Shown here: piece by piece, positions 1 through 9,021 of the stretch
How positions within the stretch are numbered: position 1 is the first letter of the stretch
Layout of the letters: the number at the start of each line of letters is the position of its first letter
Assembly (NCBI GenBank): GCA_964453645.1
Contig: CAYVRJ010000001.1
Coordinates: 1 to 64,000 of the forward strand
Source of the DNA: CAYVRJ01 sp964453645
GTDB taxonomy: Bacteria; Bacillota; Clostridia; Christensenellales; JAWKQI01
Reading direction: 5' to 3'
DNA length: 64,000 bases
Program-made: the position numbers and the translations under genes
The notes under the pieces: generated by a model
Database searches by the model: none
What the model was told of the DNA's origin: nothing
The model's input: only the letters and a program-made list of their open reading frames with translations

Positions 1-120
1 GTCCTCCAATGTTGCTTAATATTATTTTGTCTAGCTTTTTGGGTTCAGATCACCTGCAAAAGACGCGGTTATCGTAATCAAACTTTTAAAGGGGACCCGT
101 CTATCGGGCACTCTTTTATA
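1..120 (-). promoter_or_regulatory. 5' leader of a gene lying to the left of the window
   Basis: This is the transcribed leader that follows the promoter at 126-154 and runs off the left edge. It ends with a strong ribosome site (GGAGGAC on the minus strand, bases 1-7), so the coding region should begin just outside the window. The leader can form a small CCCG/CGGG hairpin and has a GGGTCCCC stretch, but it does not match a riboswitch class that I can name. Its length of over 100 bases makes a cis-regulatory role possible; this is inference. Confidence 0.45.
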
Positions 121-125
121 TTTAT

Positions 126-154
126 AGTATATCCAAATTTCTAGCCTTTGTCAA
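126..154 (-). promoter_or_regulatory. sigma-A promoter reading left, out of the window
   Basis: On the minus strand a TTGACA -35 box (149-154) is followed, after exactly 17 bases, by TATACT (126-131). It starts 5 bases after the purL stop codon, so it belongs to the next gene to the left, which is beyond the window. Confidence 0.8.
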
Positions 155-158
155 CGAC

Positions 159-3100
159 TCACCGAAAATATTGAACCCCCGATTCAATAATCTTTTGATC
201 AAAGTTGCCAACGGCGTTGACAAAATTACCAGACACATACCGCTCGGTGTGGGCCATCTTGCCAAGAATCCGTCCGTCGGGGCTGAGAATCCCTTCAATG
301 GCTTCCATAGAACCGTTGGGGTTGTGGGGCATTTGCATGGTTGGCGTTAAGGTGTCGTCCACATACCGGGAGACAACTTGCCCGTTTTCAAACAAACGCT
401 TGAGTTCGTCTGTGGGTGCTATAAACCTGCCCTCCCCGTGGGACACGGCAACGGTGTGCACATCACCCACTTGGCACAAATTGAGCCATGGAGATTTCAC
501 TGAGGTGATTTTCGTTTTTACCATGGAGGACATGTGTCTGCCAATGGTATTAAAGCTCAGGGTGGGGGAGTTGGCATTTTGCTCACGAATTTCACCATAG
601 GGCAGGAGACCCAACTTCACCAGCGCCTGAAACCCGTTGCATATGCCAAGGGCAAGGCCATCTCGCTTGTACAACAAATTCATCACCGATTGGGTTATTT
701 TTTCGTGGCGGAACACAGCCGCAATAAACTTACCCGAACCATCTGGCTCGTCTCCGCCGCTAAAGCCACCGGGGATCATGAGAATTTGGGAGTTGTCCAA
801 GTGTTTCACCAATTCTTCAACGCTGTCCTGCATATGGGCAACGGAAAGATTTCGAATAATCACACTCTCGCACACCGCACCTGAGCGATTAAAGATGCGC
901 TCCGTGTCGTATTCGCAGTTGGTGCCGGGGAAAACACACAGGGTCACCCGGGGACGGGTTATGGAAACACTCGTGCGCTTTGCAGCCCTTATGGTGCACA
1001 CTTCATTGTGCTCAATGGTCGTTGGGGCTTTGGCTTGGGTTTTAAACACGTTGGCTAAAGCTTGGTCGTTGATTAAATAAATTTCTTGAAGATCCACTGT
1101 TTCGTCATTAAAGTTTAGTACGTAATCCGATGTGGTGCTGCCGATGTGTGTAAACCCTTCCAGCACTTCATCCGCTTCAAAGACGATATACCCGTAGGGT
1201 GTTTCAAACAGTTCCTCGTGCGTGAGGGTGTCGTTGAGTTGAACACCGATGCGGTTGCCAAAGGACATCTTGGCAAGGGCTGCCGCAAGCCCTCCCCGGC
1301 AGATGCAATAGGCAGAGCGCACCTTTCCCTGAGAAACGGCCTCTTCAAATGCTGTGTATTTTTTGAGCAGATCGTCAAAATCGGGAAGGTTGTGTTCGTC
1401 CAGCTTAAACTGCAGCAGCATCAATGGACTGCCCGGCTGTTTCAGCTCTCCCGAAACGATGGCACCGTCCGTTGCGCACACCGCAAAGGAAACCAAGGTG
1501 GGGGGCACATCCAAATCTTGAAAGGTTCCGGACATGGAATCTTTGCCGCCAATGGCCGCAACACCCAATTTGCGCTGGGCGTACAGTGCACCCAGCAACG
1601 CCTGAAAGGGCTGCCCCCAGCGGGATTTATCTTCAAACAAACGGTGGAAATACTCCTGCAAGGTGAGATAAGCCTTGCTCACCCGTCCCCCGGCACAAAT
1701 GAGCTTTGCAATGGATTCCACGATGGCATACACTGCACCGGCAAAGGGAGAACTTTCCGAAACATACGGGTCGAAGCCGTAGGTCATGATGGTTTTGGTG
1801 GTGGTTTGGCCGTGGGTGGGCACAGTTGCCGCCATGGCTTGGGACTTGGTGCCAAAGTATTTACCCCCAAAGGGAAGCAGCACACTGCCCCCGCCGATGG
1901 TGGAATCAAACATTTCGGACAGCCCTCGGTTGTCCACAATGGTGATATCACCAAAGAGGGAACGCAGTCCTTCGTTTATATTTGTATATTTTGTAGATGT
2001 AAATAGGTTTTTGCAATTTTCAGCTACAAACACCTGAGCAGACTGGGGTGCACCGTTGGAGGAGAGTAATTCCCGAGATAAATCCACCACCGTCTTTTGG
2101 TTGTGGGTCATCTTCATACGAAAATCGTCCGTCACATGTGCCACAAGGCTCACCGATAAATTTTCCTGTGCACACAGTTCAAAAATGGCATCTACATCCG
2201 ATTTATCCACCACAACAGCCATGCGCTCCTGGGATTCGGATATAGCCAGTTCGGTGGAGTTTAACCCCTCATATTTTTTGATGACGTTGTCCAGTTGAAT
2301 GTTGAGCCCATCGGACAGTTCGCCGATGGCCACGCACACGCCCCCTGCACCAAAGTCGTTGCACTTCTTAATGCGTTGGCTAAAGGAGGGATTTTTGAAC
2401 AAACGCTGCAACTTGCGCTCGGTCACCGGGTTACCCTTTTGCACCTCGGCACCGCAGGTTTCGATGGATGCGTGATCGTGGGCTTTGGAGGAACCCGTGG
2501 CACCCCCGCAGCCGTCTCTGCCCGTGGCACCGCCGATGAGTAAAACAACGTCCCCCGCCTGGGGAGCCGTGCGCACCACATTGTTTGCAGGCGCAGCACC
2601 GATGACAGCGCCGATCTCCAGCCGCTTGGCCACATATCCCGGGTGATACAGTTCGTATACCCCACCCGTTGCAATGCCGATTTGGTTGCCGTAGGAGGAA
2701 TAACCCGAAGCAGCTTGGGTTGTCAGCTTGCGCTGGGGTAGTTTACCCTCAAGGGTCTTCGAAGAGCGGGGATCGGCACAGCCGGTGACCCGCATGGCCT
2801 GATACACATAGGCTCTGCCCGAGAGGGGATCACGAATGGCACCACCCAGGCAGGTGGCGGCACCGCCAAAGGGTTCGATTTCGGTGGGATGGTTGTGGGT
2901 TTCATTTTTAAAGAGGATGAGGTAATCCTCCTGTTTGCCGTCTATGGTCACTTTTTCTTTGATGGTGCATGCGTTGATTTCATCCGAAACGTCTACCCCG
3001 GGAAGGGTTCCGTTTTTTAGCCGATACTTCGGATATACCGTTGCAATGTCCATAAGGGTCACGGGAGCAGTTGGTTCTTTGCGCATGGTGAGATACTGCT

Positions 3101-3842
3101 CGTACGCTTTTTTAATAAACTTAGAGAACGGCGTATTTGCGAAAGTGATCTCCTCTAAATGGGTTGCAAAGGTTGTGTGGCGGCAGTGATCCGACCAATA
3201 GGTGTCTAGCACCCGAATTTCCGTTTCGGTGGGATTTCGCCCTTCCCCTTTAAAATATTGTTGTGCAAATAATAAATCGTTTGCATTCATAGCAAGGCCC
3301 ATGTCTTGTATCATGGCTTGCAGCGTATCTTCGGGCATATGGATAAACCCTGCAATTTCTTGCACTTCCTCGGGTGTTTCCATCTTCAGTTCGATGGTTT
3401 CGGGTTTTTCCAAGGCTGCTAGGCGTGAATCCACCGGGTTGATCACATAACCAAGGATTTTCTCCCGATCCTCTTGGGAGAGTTGACCCTCCACGATATA
3501 CACCTGGGCGCACCGCACGTGCACCCCCGTTTTCATGGTGAGCAGGGAGATGCACTGCTCGCAGCAGTCGGCACGCTGGTCGTACTGGCCGGGCAGATAC
3601 TCCACGGCAAACATAAACCCCTCTGCTTGGGGTAGTTCTTCTAAATAATACGTGTCCAGAGGGGGTTCGCTAAACACTGTGGGGATTGCGCGAAAAAAGT
3701 CCTCCTCCGAAATATTTTCAACGTCGTAGCGGTTGAGCAGCCGAACGTTTTGAACGCCAATGCCCAGCACGGCAAAATCTTCTATAGCCTTTTGGGCTGC
3801 AATATTGATATCCTTCTTTTCAACATAAATACGTCTAACCAA
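159..3842 (-). CDS. purL: Phosphoribosylformylglycinamidine synthase, single-chain type
   Basis: The 1227-residue protein performs the fourth step of purine synthesis: it converts FGAR to FGAM using ATP and glutamine. It is the large single-chain form, in which the PurS-like, synthetase and glutaminase parts are fused. Supporting motifs are the synthetase core (LFKNETHNHPTEIEPFGGAATC, given here only as landmarks KNETHNHP and GGAATC around residue 320), IGGKDSMSG around residue 770, and a C-terminal class I glutaminase with FPGTNCEYDTER, the nucleophile motif GICNGFQ and HGEGRF. The start is TTG with AGGAGAG upstream. It lies 20 bases behind the transporter gene and is probably co-transcribed with it. 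No disruption was seen. Confidence 0.95.
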   Translation of the reverse strand: MVRRIYVEKKDINIAAQKAIEDFAVLGIGVQNVRLLNRYDVENISEEDFFRAIPTVFSEPPLDTYYLEELPQAEGFMFAVEYLPGQYDQRADCCEQCISLLTMKTGVHVRCAQVYIVEGQLSQEDREKILGYVINPVDSRLAALEKPETIELKMETPEEVQEIAGFIHMPEDTLQAMIQDMGLAMNANDLLFAQQYFKGEGRNPTETEIRVLDTYWSDHCRHTTFATHLEEITFANTPFSKFIKKAYEQYLTMRKEPTAPVTLMDIATVYPKYRLKNGTLPGVDVSDEINACTIKEKVTIDGKQEDYLILFKNETHNHPTEIEPFGGAATCLGGAIRDPLSGRAYVYQAMRVTGCADPRSSKTLEGKLPQRKLTTQAASGYSSYGNQIGIATGGVYELYHPGYVAKRLEIGAVIGAAPANNVVRTAPQAGDVVLLIGGATGRDGCGGATGSSKAHDHASIETCGAEVQKGNPVTERKLQRLFKNPSFSQRIKKCNDFGAGGVCVAIGELSDGLNIQLDNVIKKYEGLNSTELAISESQERMAVVVDKSDVDAIFELCAQENLSVSLVAHVTDDFRMKMTHNQKTVVDLSRELLSSNGAPQSAQVFVAENCKNLFTSTKYTNINEGLRSLFGDITIVDNRGLSEMFDSTIGGGSVLLPFGGKYFGTKSQAMAATVPTHGQTTTKTIMTYGFDPYVSESSPFAGAVYAIVESIAKLICAGGRVSKAYLTLQEYFHRLFEDKSRWGQPFQALLGALYAQRKLGVAAIGGKDSMSGTFQDLDVPPTLVSFAVCATDGAIVSGELKQPGSPLMLLQFKLDEHNLPDFDDLLKKYTAFEEAVSQGKVRSAYCICRGGLAAALAKMSFGNRIGVQLNDTLTHEELFETPYGYIVFEADEVLEGFTHIGSTTSDYVLNFNDETVDLQEIYLINDQALANVFKTQAKAPTTIEHNEVCTIRAAKRTSVSITRPRVTLCVFPGTNCEYDTERIFNRSGAVCESVIIRNLSVAHMQDSVEELVKHLDNSQILMIPGGFSGGDEPDGSGKFIAAVFRHEKITQSVMNLLYKRDGLALGICNGFQALVKLGLLPYGEIREQNANSPTLSFNTIGRHMSSMVKTKITSVKSPWLNLCQVGDVHTVAVSHGEGRFIAPTDELKRLFENGQVVSRYVDDTLTPTMQMPHNPNGSMEAIEGILSPDGRILGKMAHTERYVSGNFVNAVGNFDQKIIESGVQYFR

Positions 3843-3862
3843 CTGTACATTCTCTCCTTATG

Positions 3863-4813
3863 TCATATATAATCGATCAGCATGGAAAACAACGGGATCA
3901 CGGCTATGGATAACAGGGTGGTGATCGCCATGCCTTTGGTTGCATAATTTTTATCTGCGCCGTAGAGGGCAGAGGTAATACCCGTCTGGGTCATGGCGGG
4001 CAGCACTGCCATAATGCAGTACACGTCAAGGGGCATACCCGACAACCCAAACACTTTGGATACGCCGTACATAATGATAAACGACACCACAAACCGCATG
4101 ATCACGGCAGCAATGATGCCCTTTTCCAACTTAAACACGTCTCTACCCATGGTGTAGATCACCGAACCCAAGAACATCATAGACAGGGGAGTGGTGAGGC
4201 CGCTGAGTATTTCTGCAGGTTTTATGATGATGGCGGGCAGTGAGACGTTTGCATATGCCAACACCAAAGAAATGACGATGGTGATAACAGGGGTGTTGAA
4301 CAACTTTTTAAAAATGTCCGATAAGGTAATTTTAGATTGAAGCCCCGAGAGCTTGTCCCCGTCTGCACGGATGGATAAGTATCCAAACGTCCAAAAGACG
4401 ATGGTGTTGGAGAGGAAGAAAAAGGCTGCATAACCCATGCCCTCTCCCCCGAAGATCGCTTGGGCGATGGGAAATCCAATGAATACCGAGTTAGACAGGG
4501 CACTCAACACACAAAAAACACCCCTGCGGTGCGGGGGTATTTTTAATATTCTGGCAAGCCCCATACTCAAAAGAAATGCGATGAGCATGGCGATGAGGGG
4601 GGCAAAGATGACGGCGGGGGATACGCTGCCCATTTGCCCGCAAAAGTATTGGTTAAAGGTGGTGATAATCTGGCCGGGCAGCGAAAAATTGATGATCAAC
4701 TTGGGGAAGGACAGGGCAATTTCGCTGTTGATCCACCTTTTCTTCATGGCCAGCATACCTAACCCGATGAGAACAAATATGCCGAAAACTGAGATGAGTG
4801 CACTTTCAATCAT
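3863..4813 (-). CDS. AEC family transporter (auxin efflux carrier type)
   Basis: This is a membrane protein of about 316 residues with roughly ten hydrophobic segments and the two-bundle layout of the auxin-efflux-carrier (AEC) family. A typical family motif is visible in the first half (LSNSVFIGFPIAQAIFG) and the second half ends with an ITSALYGADKNYA loop. Members move organic acids or amino-acid-like anions, but the substrate cannot be read from the sequence. The gene follows lysC with two bases between the stop and the ATG start; a TTG two codons earlier would overlap the lysC stop. Position behind aspartate kinase hints at amino-acid or organic-acid traffic, which is only inference. Confidence 0.85.
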   Translation of the reverse strand: MIESALISVFGIFVLIGLGMLAMKKRWINSEIALSFPKLIINFSLPGQIITTFNQYFCGQMGSVSPAVIFAPLIAMLIAFLLSMGLARILKIPPHRRGVFCVLSALSNSVFIGFPIAQAIFGGEGMGYAAFFFLSNTIVFWTFGYLSIRADGDKLSGLQSKITLSDIFKKLFNTPVITIVISLVLAYANVSLPAIIIKPAEILSGLTTPLSMMFLGSVIYTMGRDVFKLEKGIIAAVIMRFVVSFIIMYGVSKVFGLSGMPLDVYCIMAVLPAMTQTGITSALYGADKNYATKGMAITTLLSIAVIPLFSMLIDYI

Positions 4814-4815
4814 GA

Positions 4816-6132
4816 TCAATCGACAAATGCCCTGTAAATTGCAGCAAGGGCAACTTCAAAGTCTTCGTTGGCTACGCCCACAATAATGTTTAATTCGCTG
4901 GACCCTTGGTCGATCATGCGGATGTTGACACCCGCCTCGGACAAGGCGTGGAACAGTTTTGCAGCAATACCCACGTTGCGGATCATACCCCTGCCCACCG
5001 TTGCAATCAGCGCCAAATCGCTGGTGACTTCGATGGAGTCGGGTTCACAGGAGGTGTAGATGTCGTCGATGAGCTGTTGCAGCCTGTCGTTCACCGAACT
5101 GTCCGAAATAATCACGGACAAGGTGTCGATACCCGAGGGCATGTGTTCGAAATTCAAGCCGTTCTTTTCAACGGCGCTGAGCACCCGTCTGCCAAAACCC
5201 AGTTCGGAGTTCATGTTATTTTTTTCTATGTTGATGACAGTAAAGTTCTTTTTACCCGCAACACCGGTGATGACACTTTCGTCTTCGCCATCGGCAACAT
5301 CGGGAACGATCATGGTTCCCTTGGCCAACGCATCGTTGGTGTTTTTAATGTTAATGGGGATGCGGGCCTTAAACACGGGGAAGATGGAATCCTCGTGGAG
5401 CACCGTTGCACCCATGTATGCAAGCTCTCGAAGTTCCCGGTATGTGATGACGGAGATCACCTTGGCATCGGCTACGATCCGGGGATCGGCCATCATAAAG
5501 CCGGGTACATCCGTCCAGTTTTCATAAAGGGATGCGCTGGCGGCACGAGCCACAATGGCACCCGAAATATCCGATCCGCCCCGGGAGAAGGTTTTAATGC
5601 TGCCGTCGGGCAGACTGCCGTAAAACCCGGGAATCACTGCGTTGGCGTGGGAGTTGAGCCTGCCCCGAAGGATGGATTTTGTCTTTTCTGCCTCAAAGTT
5701 TCCCATGGCATCAAAGAACAGCACATCCTTTGGGTCGATAAAGTCAAAGTTTAAATACTTGGACAAAAGCAGTCCATTTAAATACTCTCCCCGAGACGCA
5801 CAGTAGTCCGCCGAAGCGCCCGCTTTCACGTCTTCCAAGATGATGTTTAAATCTTTTTCAATGTTGTAGGCTAATTTGAGTTCGTCCCGAAGCTCCACAA
5901 ACCGTCCAAAAATCTGATTAAAAGCACCCATCACATCGCCGCCGCTCTGGGCCTTTGCGTGGAGGGTGTAGAGCATATCTGTGACTTTGATGTCTTCTGC
6001 AAACCGTTTTCCCGGTGCGGAGGGCACGATATACCGCCTGCGCCGGTCGGCAAAGACGATGTCCCTCACTTTCTTAAACTGCTGTGCATCGGCCAGTGAT
6101 GAACCGCCGAACTTAGCCACAATGGTTGCCAT
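4816..6132 (-). CDS. lysC: Aspartate kinase
   Basis: The enzyme phosphorylates aspartate, the entry step to lysine, diaminopimelate, threonine and methionine. The 438-residue protein opens with the amino-acid-kinase signature KFGGSSLAD, has FSRGGSDISGA around residue 185 for substrate binding, and ends with two ACT domains (about residues 300-438), the usual site of feedback control by lysine or threonine. No homoserine dehydrogenase is fused. The ATG start has no good ribosome site of its own and sits 3 bases after the DUF1015 stop, which suggests translational coupling. Diaminopimelate supply also serves the spore cortex. Confidence 0.93.
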   Translation of the reverse strand: MATIVAKFGGSSLADAQQFKKVRDIVFADRRRRYIVPSAPGKRFAEDIKVTDMLYTLHAKAQSGGDVMGAFNQIFGRFVELRDELKLAYNIEKDLNIILEDVKAGASADYCASRGEYLNGLLLSKYLNFDFIDPKDVLFFDAMGNFEAEKTKSILRGRLNSHANAVIPGFYGSLPDGSIKTFSRGGSDISGAIVARAASASLYENWTDVPGFMMADPRIVADAKVISVITYRELRELAYMGATVLHEDSIFPVFKARIPINIKNTNDALAKGTMIVPDVADGEDESVITGVAGKKNFTVINIEKNNMNSELGFGRRVLSAVEKNGLNFEHMPSGIDTLSVIISDSSVNDRLQQLIDDIYTSCEPDSIEVTSDLALIATVGRGMIRNVGIAAKLFHALSEAGVNIRMIDQGSSELNIIVGVANEDFEVALAAIYRAFVD

Positions 6133-6135
6133 AGG

Positions 6136-7818
6136 TTATTTGTCTCTCTTTCCCATAATGCCGAACAGCCTGCGCTTGATGGCAGAGCGTTCGCCGTCTT
6201 CTTCAAAATCTAATTCTTCGTCCTCGTCGTAGTAGTCCTCATCCTCGTCTTCGAAGTAGTCGTCCACTTCGTCTTCCAGGTATTCGTCCTCTAAAAACTC
6301 ACGATCCCGTTTGTTCTTGCGGCTAAACATGGATTTTTTGCGGGGACGCTCCATCACGGGAGCTTCCTCTTCGATGAGTTCCTCTTCTTCATACTCTTCG
6401 TATTCGTATTCTTCTTCGGGTTCAACTGCCACTTCCGCCTTCACATAGGCGCTTTCCCTGCGCTTGGAAGGGGGGTGTTTGGGAGCAACTGGCTCTTCCA
6501 CAAAGACATCTTCGTCGTCGCCATAAGCTAAGCTGTCCGAAATGATTCTGCACTCCAGATAGTAGCGCTTCTCATGGGGTTCCCCGATGGAAAAGGCTTT
6601 GCGGGGCAACAGTCCGTACTTTTCGATGTATTCGAACAGATGGGATTTATCAAAGGGTGTGACTTTAAACCCAATGGTGTTGTACTGCTTGCACATTTCA
6701 GCAAAGACTTTGTCCCCGTGAATGTAGTCGATCACAGCCCGTTCGTTGTTGTCAAGGCATGCGTCCAGTGCTTCTTGCAGGGTGGATATTTCAAGTTCAT
6801 CCAAGGGGTTCATAATTTCTATTCTGCCCATGGTTTCCTTCATTATAAAGGAAATCATATGTCCGGCACTCTGGGTGCGGGGGGTGGTCCTCGAATACAT
6901 CAGCCGGGCAGTGAGTCCCCGCTGCTTGAGGGCACTCATGAAATCGTTGATGAAGTGGGTGGGTTCAATGTTGCTGACCACCCGGTAGATGGGTTTGAAA
7001 TCGATGGTCTGGTCGTACAGATTCACCACTTCCACTAAGGAAAAGCGACCGGGGTGGTTCTCCCGCTCTTCTTCGGTTAAATCTTTTTTTACTTCCTCCC
7101 AAATTGCCTTGGCGGTCACCAAGGAATGGTTGCCGTCACCCACAGCAAACAGGGTTTTACCCTCCTGCTTGAGTGCCTCGATGGCCGAGAGAATGGAATT
7201 TAAATCGTCTTCCTTCTCGATGAAATGGCCGGACAAATGCCCGCCGTCTTCCATTAAATCGAAGTCGTAGAGGGAGTAGTAGGAATCCTTCTTGCGCTCC
7301 AAAGGCCCAAGAATGGTGTTTTTCGGATCGTTCACCAAGAGCATCACGTGGGGGCATTCGATGATCGCCCCTCTGCGAATGGCAGCCCGTGGGGGAATGC
7401 GCTCCATCACCGTATCCTCGGTGGCCTTGATTAAGGGCGACAGATCGGAGAGGTAATCGTATTGGTCTAAGTCGATGGCAATCATAAGACCCCGGCGGGT
7501 GAGCCTGCCGAGGGTTCGCTCGGTATAGATCACACCCTTGGGCAGCCGCACCAGCACACCGTCTTCGATATAATTCTTCATGGTGTCCTTGCAGTGGGCA
7601 ATCCGCTCCGCCCGATCGGGTTCGTCCAAGAAAGCTTCGGGCAGGATCATGTGGAGGGTGGAGGGCACACTGCCCACAAAACGCTCAACGTCATCCCAGT
7701 AGTCGGGTTCGGAGGTATATTGGTCACAGGCAACGACTGCCCATTTTTTAAGGTTTACCTTTTCTTCCGGAATCAGAATCTCTGGTATTACAACTCCAAG
7801 ACCTTCTTTAGTTGCCAT
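6136..7818 (-). CDS. DUF1015 family protein with long acidic C-terminal tail
   Basis: The first 420 or so residues match the DUF1015 family: an N-terminal PEILIPEEKVNLKKWAV-type opening, RGLMIAIDLDQYDY and the conserved VGDGNHSLVTAK segment. The family has no settled biochemical function in my knowledge. After it comes a tail of about 130 residues made mostly of Glu, Asp and Tyr, interrupted by a basic island (RPRKKSMFSRKNKRDR) and ending in a basic stretch (IKRRLFGIMGKRDK). The tail is not part of the usual family length. The chosen ATG has GAGGAG 6 bases upstream; an ATG five codons earlier falls inside that site and is less likely. First gene of the lysC group. Confidence 0.8.
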   Translation of the reverse strand: MATKEGLGVVIPEILIPEEKVNLKKWAVVACDQYTSEPDYWDDVERFVGSVPSTLHMILPEAFLDEPDRAERIAHCKDTMKNYIEDGVLVRLPKGVIYTERTLGRLTRRGLMIAIDLDQYDYLSDLSPLIKATEDTVMERIPPRAAIRRGAIIECPHVMLLVNDPKNTILGPLERKKDSYYSLYDFDLMEDGGHLSGHFIEKEDDLNSILSAIEALKQEGKTLFAVGDGNHSLVTAKAIWEEVKKDLTEEERENHPGRFSLVEVVNLYDQTIDFKPIYRVVSNIEPTHFINDFMSALKQRGLTARLMYSRTTPRTQSAGHMISFIMKETMGRIEIMNPLDELEISTLQEALDACLDNNERAVIDYIHGDKVFAEMCKQYNTIGFKVTPFDKSHLFEYIEKYGLLPRKAFSIGEPHEKRYYLECRIISDSLAYGDDEDVFVEEPVAPKHPPSKRRESAYVKAEVAVEPEEEYEYEEYEEEELIEEEAPVMERPRKKSMFSRKNKRDREFLEDEYLEDEVDDYFEDEDEDYYDEDEELDFEEDGERSAIKRRLFGIMGKRDK

Positions 7819-7970
7819 TTTTCTTCTCCTCATAATAATAAGTTATATAAACATATTTCGAGCATATGTTAATTGCGTACATATAATAATAACATAAAAC
7901 AAATTATTTTTTCAACTAATTTTTCAAATTAACTTTTGAACATTGTCGTAAAAAATGTATATTAGTGGAG

Positions 7971-8540
7971 TTAATTGAGCAGTGCAATCTGATAGTTGAG
8001 TACCAGGGCAAAGCACAACCACAAGATATAGGGGAGAAATAAATATGCACTGAGGGGTTTATTTTTATAAAATTCAAAAATAAGTGCAATGGCCACGACA
8101 ATATTGGCGATGAGCACAAAAATACCCCCGATGAGGTTGTGCCGGGTGAAGAATACGTAACACCAATAGGGGTTTAAAAGTCCGTTTAACAGCATGAGAA
8201 TCACTGTCTTTCTGCGAGATCCCGCTAAGCAATAGAGGGAGTAGGAAGCAGCCATGAGCACATATAAAATGCTCCACACAACGGAAAAGACAATGGGCGG
8301 GGGCATTAGCAGGGGTTTTTTTAAGGAGGTGTACCATTCGGAGGAGGGATCGGTGAACAGATAGGCCGCATATGCAACGGCAGCCACAAACAAAACGTTG
8401 ATGGCCACGCACAGTATTTCCTGCACTGTGAAGGGCAGCACCAGTTTGAAGGGGGGCTTAATGTTCACGGGAAGGGTGACATCGGGTTTTTTGCGCACCT
8501 TTAATTTGTGAAGTAATCTCTTATCGACGATAAAGTTCAT
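7971..8540 (-). CDS. tspO: TspO/MBR family membrane protein
   Basis: The protein of 189 residues has five hydrophobic segments after a basic N-terminal extension of about 40 residues. Family marks are WYTSLKKPLLMPPPIVFSVVW (KKP, PPP and VFSVVW spaced as in TspO), LYVLMAASYSLY and the closing ALVLNYQIALLN. TspO proteins bind tetrapyrroles or related ligands and are often stress-linked. The extension before the first membrane segment is longer than in short bacterial TspO proteins. The ATG start has AAAGGA upstream; a TTG nine codons earlier overlaps this site. A palindrome at the presumed promoter suggests local control. Confidence 0.82.
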   Translation of the reverse strand: MNFIVDKRLLHKLKVRKKPDVTLPVNIKPPFKLVLPFTVQEILCVAINVLFVAAVAYAAYLFTDPSSEWYTSLKKPLLMPPPIVFSVVWSILYVLMAASYSLYCLAGSRRKTVILMLLNGLLNPYWCYVFFTRHNLIGGIFVLIANIVVAIALIFEFYKNKPLSAYLFLPYILWLCFALVLNYQIALLN

Positions 8541-8596
8541 AGCAAATTCCAATCCTTTACGGCACAATTAGTCATTAAACAACTCTGCACAGATAA

Positions 8597-8615
8597 ATAC
8601 TAAGTGTTTAGTATA
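8597..8615 (-). promoter_or_regulatory. Operator-like palindrome at the tspO -10 region
   Basis: A perfect inverted repeat, ATACTAA-GTGT-TTAGTAT (8597-8614), overlaps a minus-strand TATACT (8610-8615) about 55 bases upstream of the tspO start. The matching -35 region is poor (GTTTCC). A palindrome over a -10 box is the usual layout of a repressor site, but the regulator is unknown. Confidence 0.4.
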
Positions 8616-8644
8616 AATATGATATTTATTTGGGAAACATGCAG

Positions 8645-8672
8645 AAAAAAAGGGCAAACGATTGTTTGCCCT
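8645..8672 (-). terminator. Rho-independent terminator of the Gly/Cys-rich peptide gene
   Basis: The stem AGGGCAAAC / GTTTGCCCT (9 pairs, 4-base loop, 8651-8672) is followed on the minus strand by a run of six T. It lies downstream of the small gene at 8716-8922 and upstream of tspO, so it separates the two transcripts. Confidence 0.85.
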
Positions 8673-8715
8673 AAATATATTGATGTATTAAAATCGGTTT
8701 TTTATTTGCTGAAAA

Positions 8716-8922
8716 CTAGCATTTTGCGCAACCGCAACCGCCTCTTTCACCACCGAACCCACCACCGCAGCAGCAGCAGATCAGAAGAATGGGCAGTAAG
8801 CAACCACAACCGCCGCCTTCGCCGCCGAAGAATCCACCGCCACCACCGCAGCAGCAAAGCAATAAGATGATCAGCCAGCAGCAATTGCCGCCACCACCGA
8901 AATTATCAAATCCACATCCCAT
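8716..8922 (-). CDS. Small Gly/Cys-rich hydrophobic peptide
   Basis: The 68-residue product contains about 15 Cys and more than 25 Gly. Two hydrophobic blocks (WLIILLLCCC and LLPILLICCCC) each follow or precede Gly-rich blocks and end with a GCGC motif, so the protein looks like an internal duplication. It is real by context: AGGAGG stands 8 bases before the ATG, and a terminator follows. I do not recognise a function. Short high-cysteine proteins of this look are sometimes annotated in Firmicutes under chorion-like names, which says nothing about role. Possible roles are a spore or envelope component or a metal-binding membrane peptide; both are guesses. Confidence 0.7.
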   Translation of the reverse strand: MGCGFDNFGGGGNCCWLIILLLCCCGGGGGFFGGEGGGCGCLLPILLICCCCGGGFGGERGGCGCAKC

Positions 8923-9021
8923 TTTTATATCCTCCTATTGGGTTATTTCTTTTATAGTCTATAGTACGCAAGGGGAGGATAGATGGTGCATAAAAATTTG
9001 CGAAATTTTTTTTGTTCTATT

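Noticed and set aside
60..100. ACCGCG in the left-edge leader, which resembles part of a T-box antiterminator
   Set aside because: The preceding GGTGG and the following terminator/antiterminator pairing are missing, so a T-box call is not supported.
1146..2006. Long plus-strand open frame of 286 codons opposite purL
   Set aside because: It mirrors a gene with clear PurL motifs, has no ribosome site and no recognisable domain. The same holds for a 282-codon frame at 4906-5754 opposite lysC.
4520..4560. GGGGGTATTTTT in the AEC gene as another copy of the dispersed repeat
   Set aside because: Only 10 or so bases match, there is no long palindrome and no second hairpin; it is explained by coding sequence.
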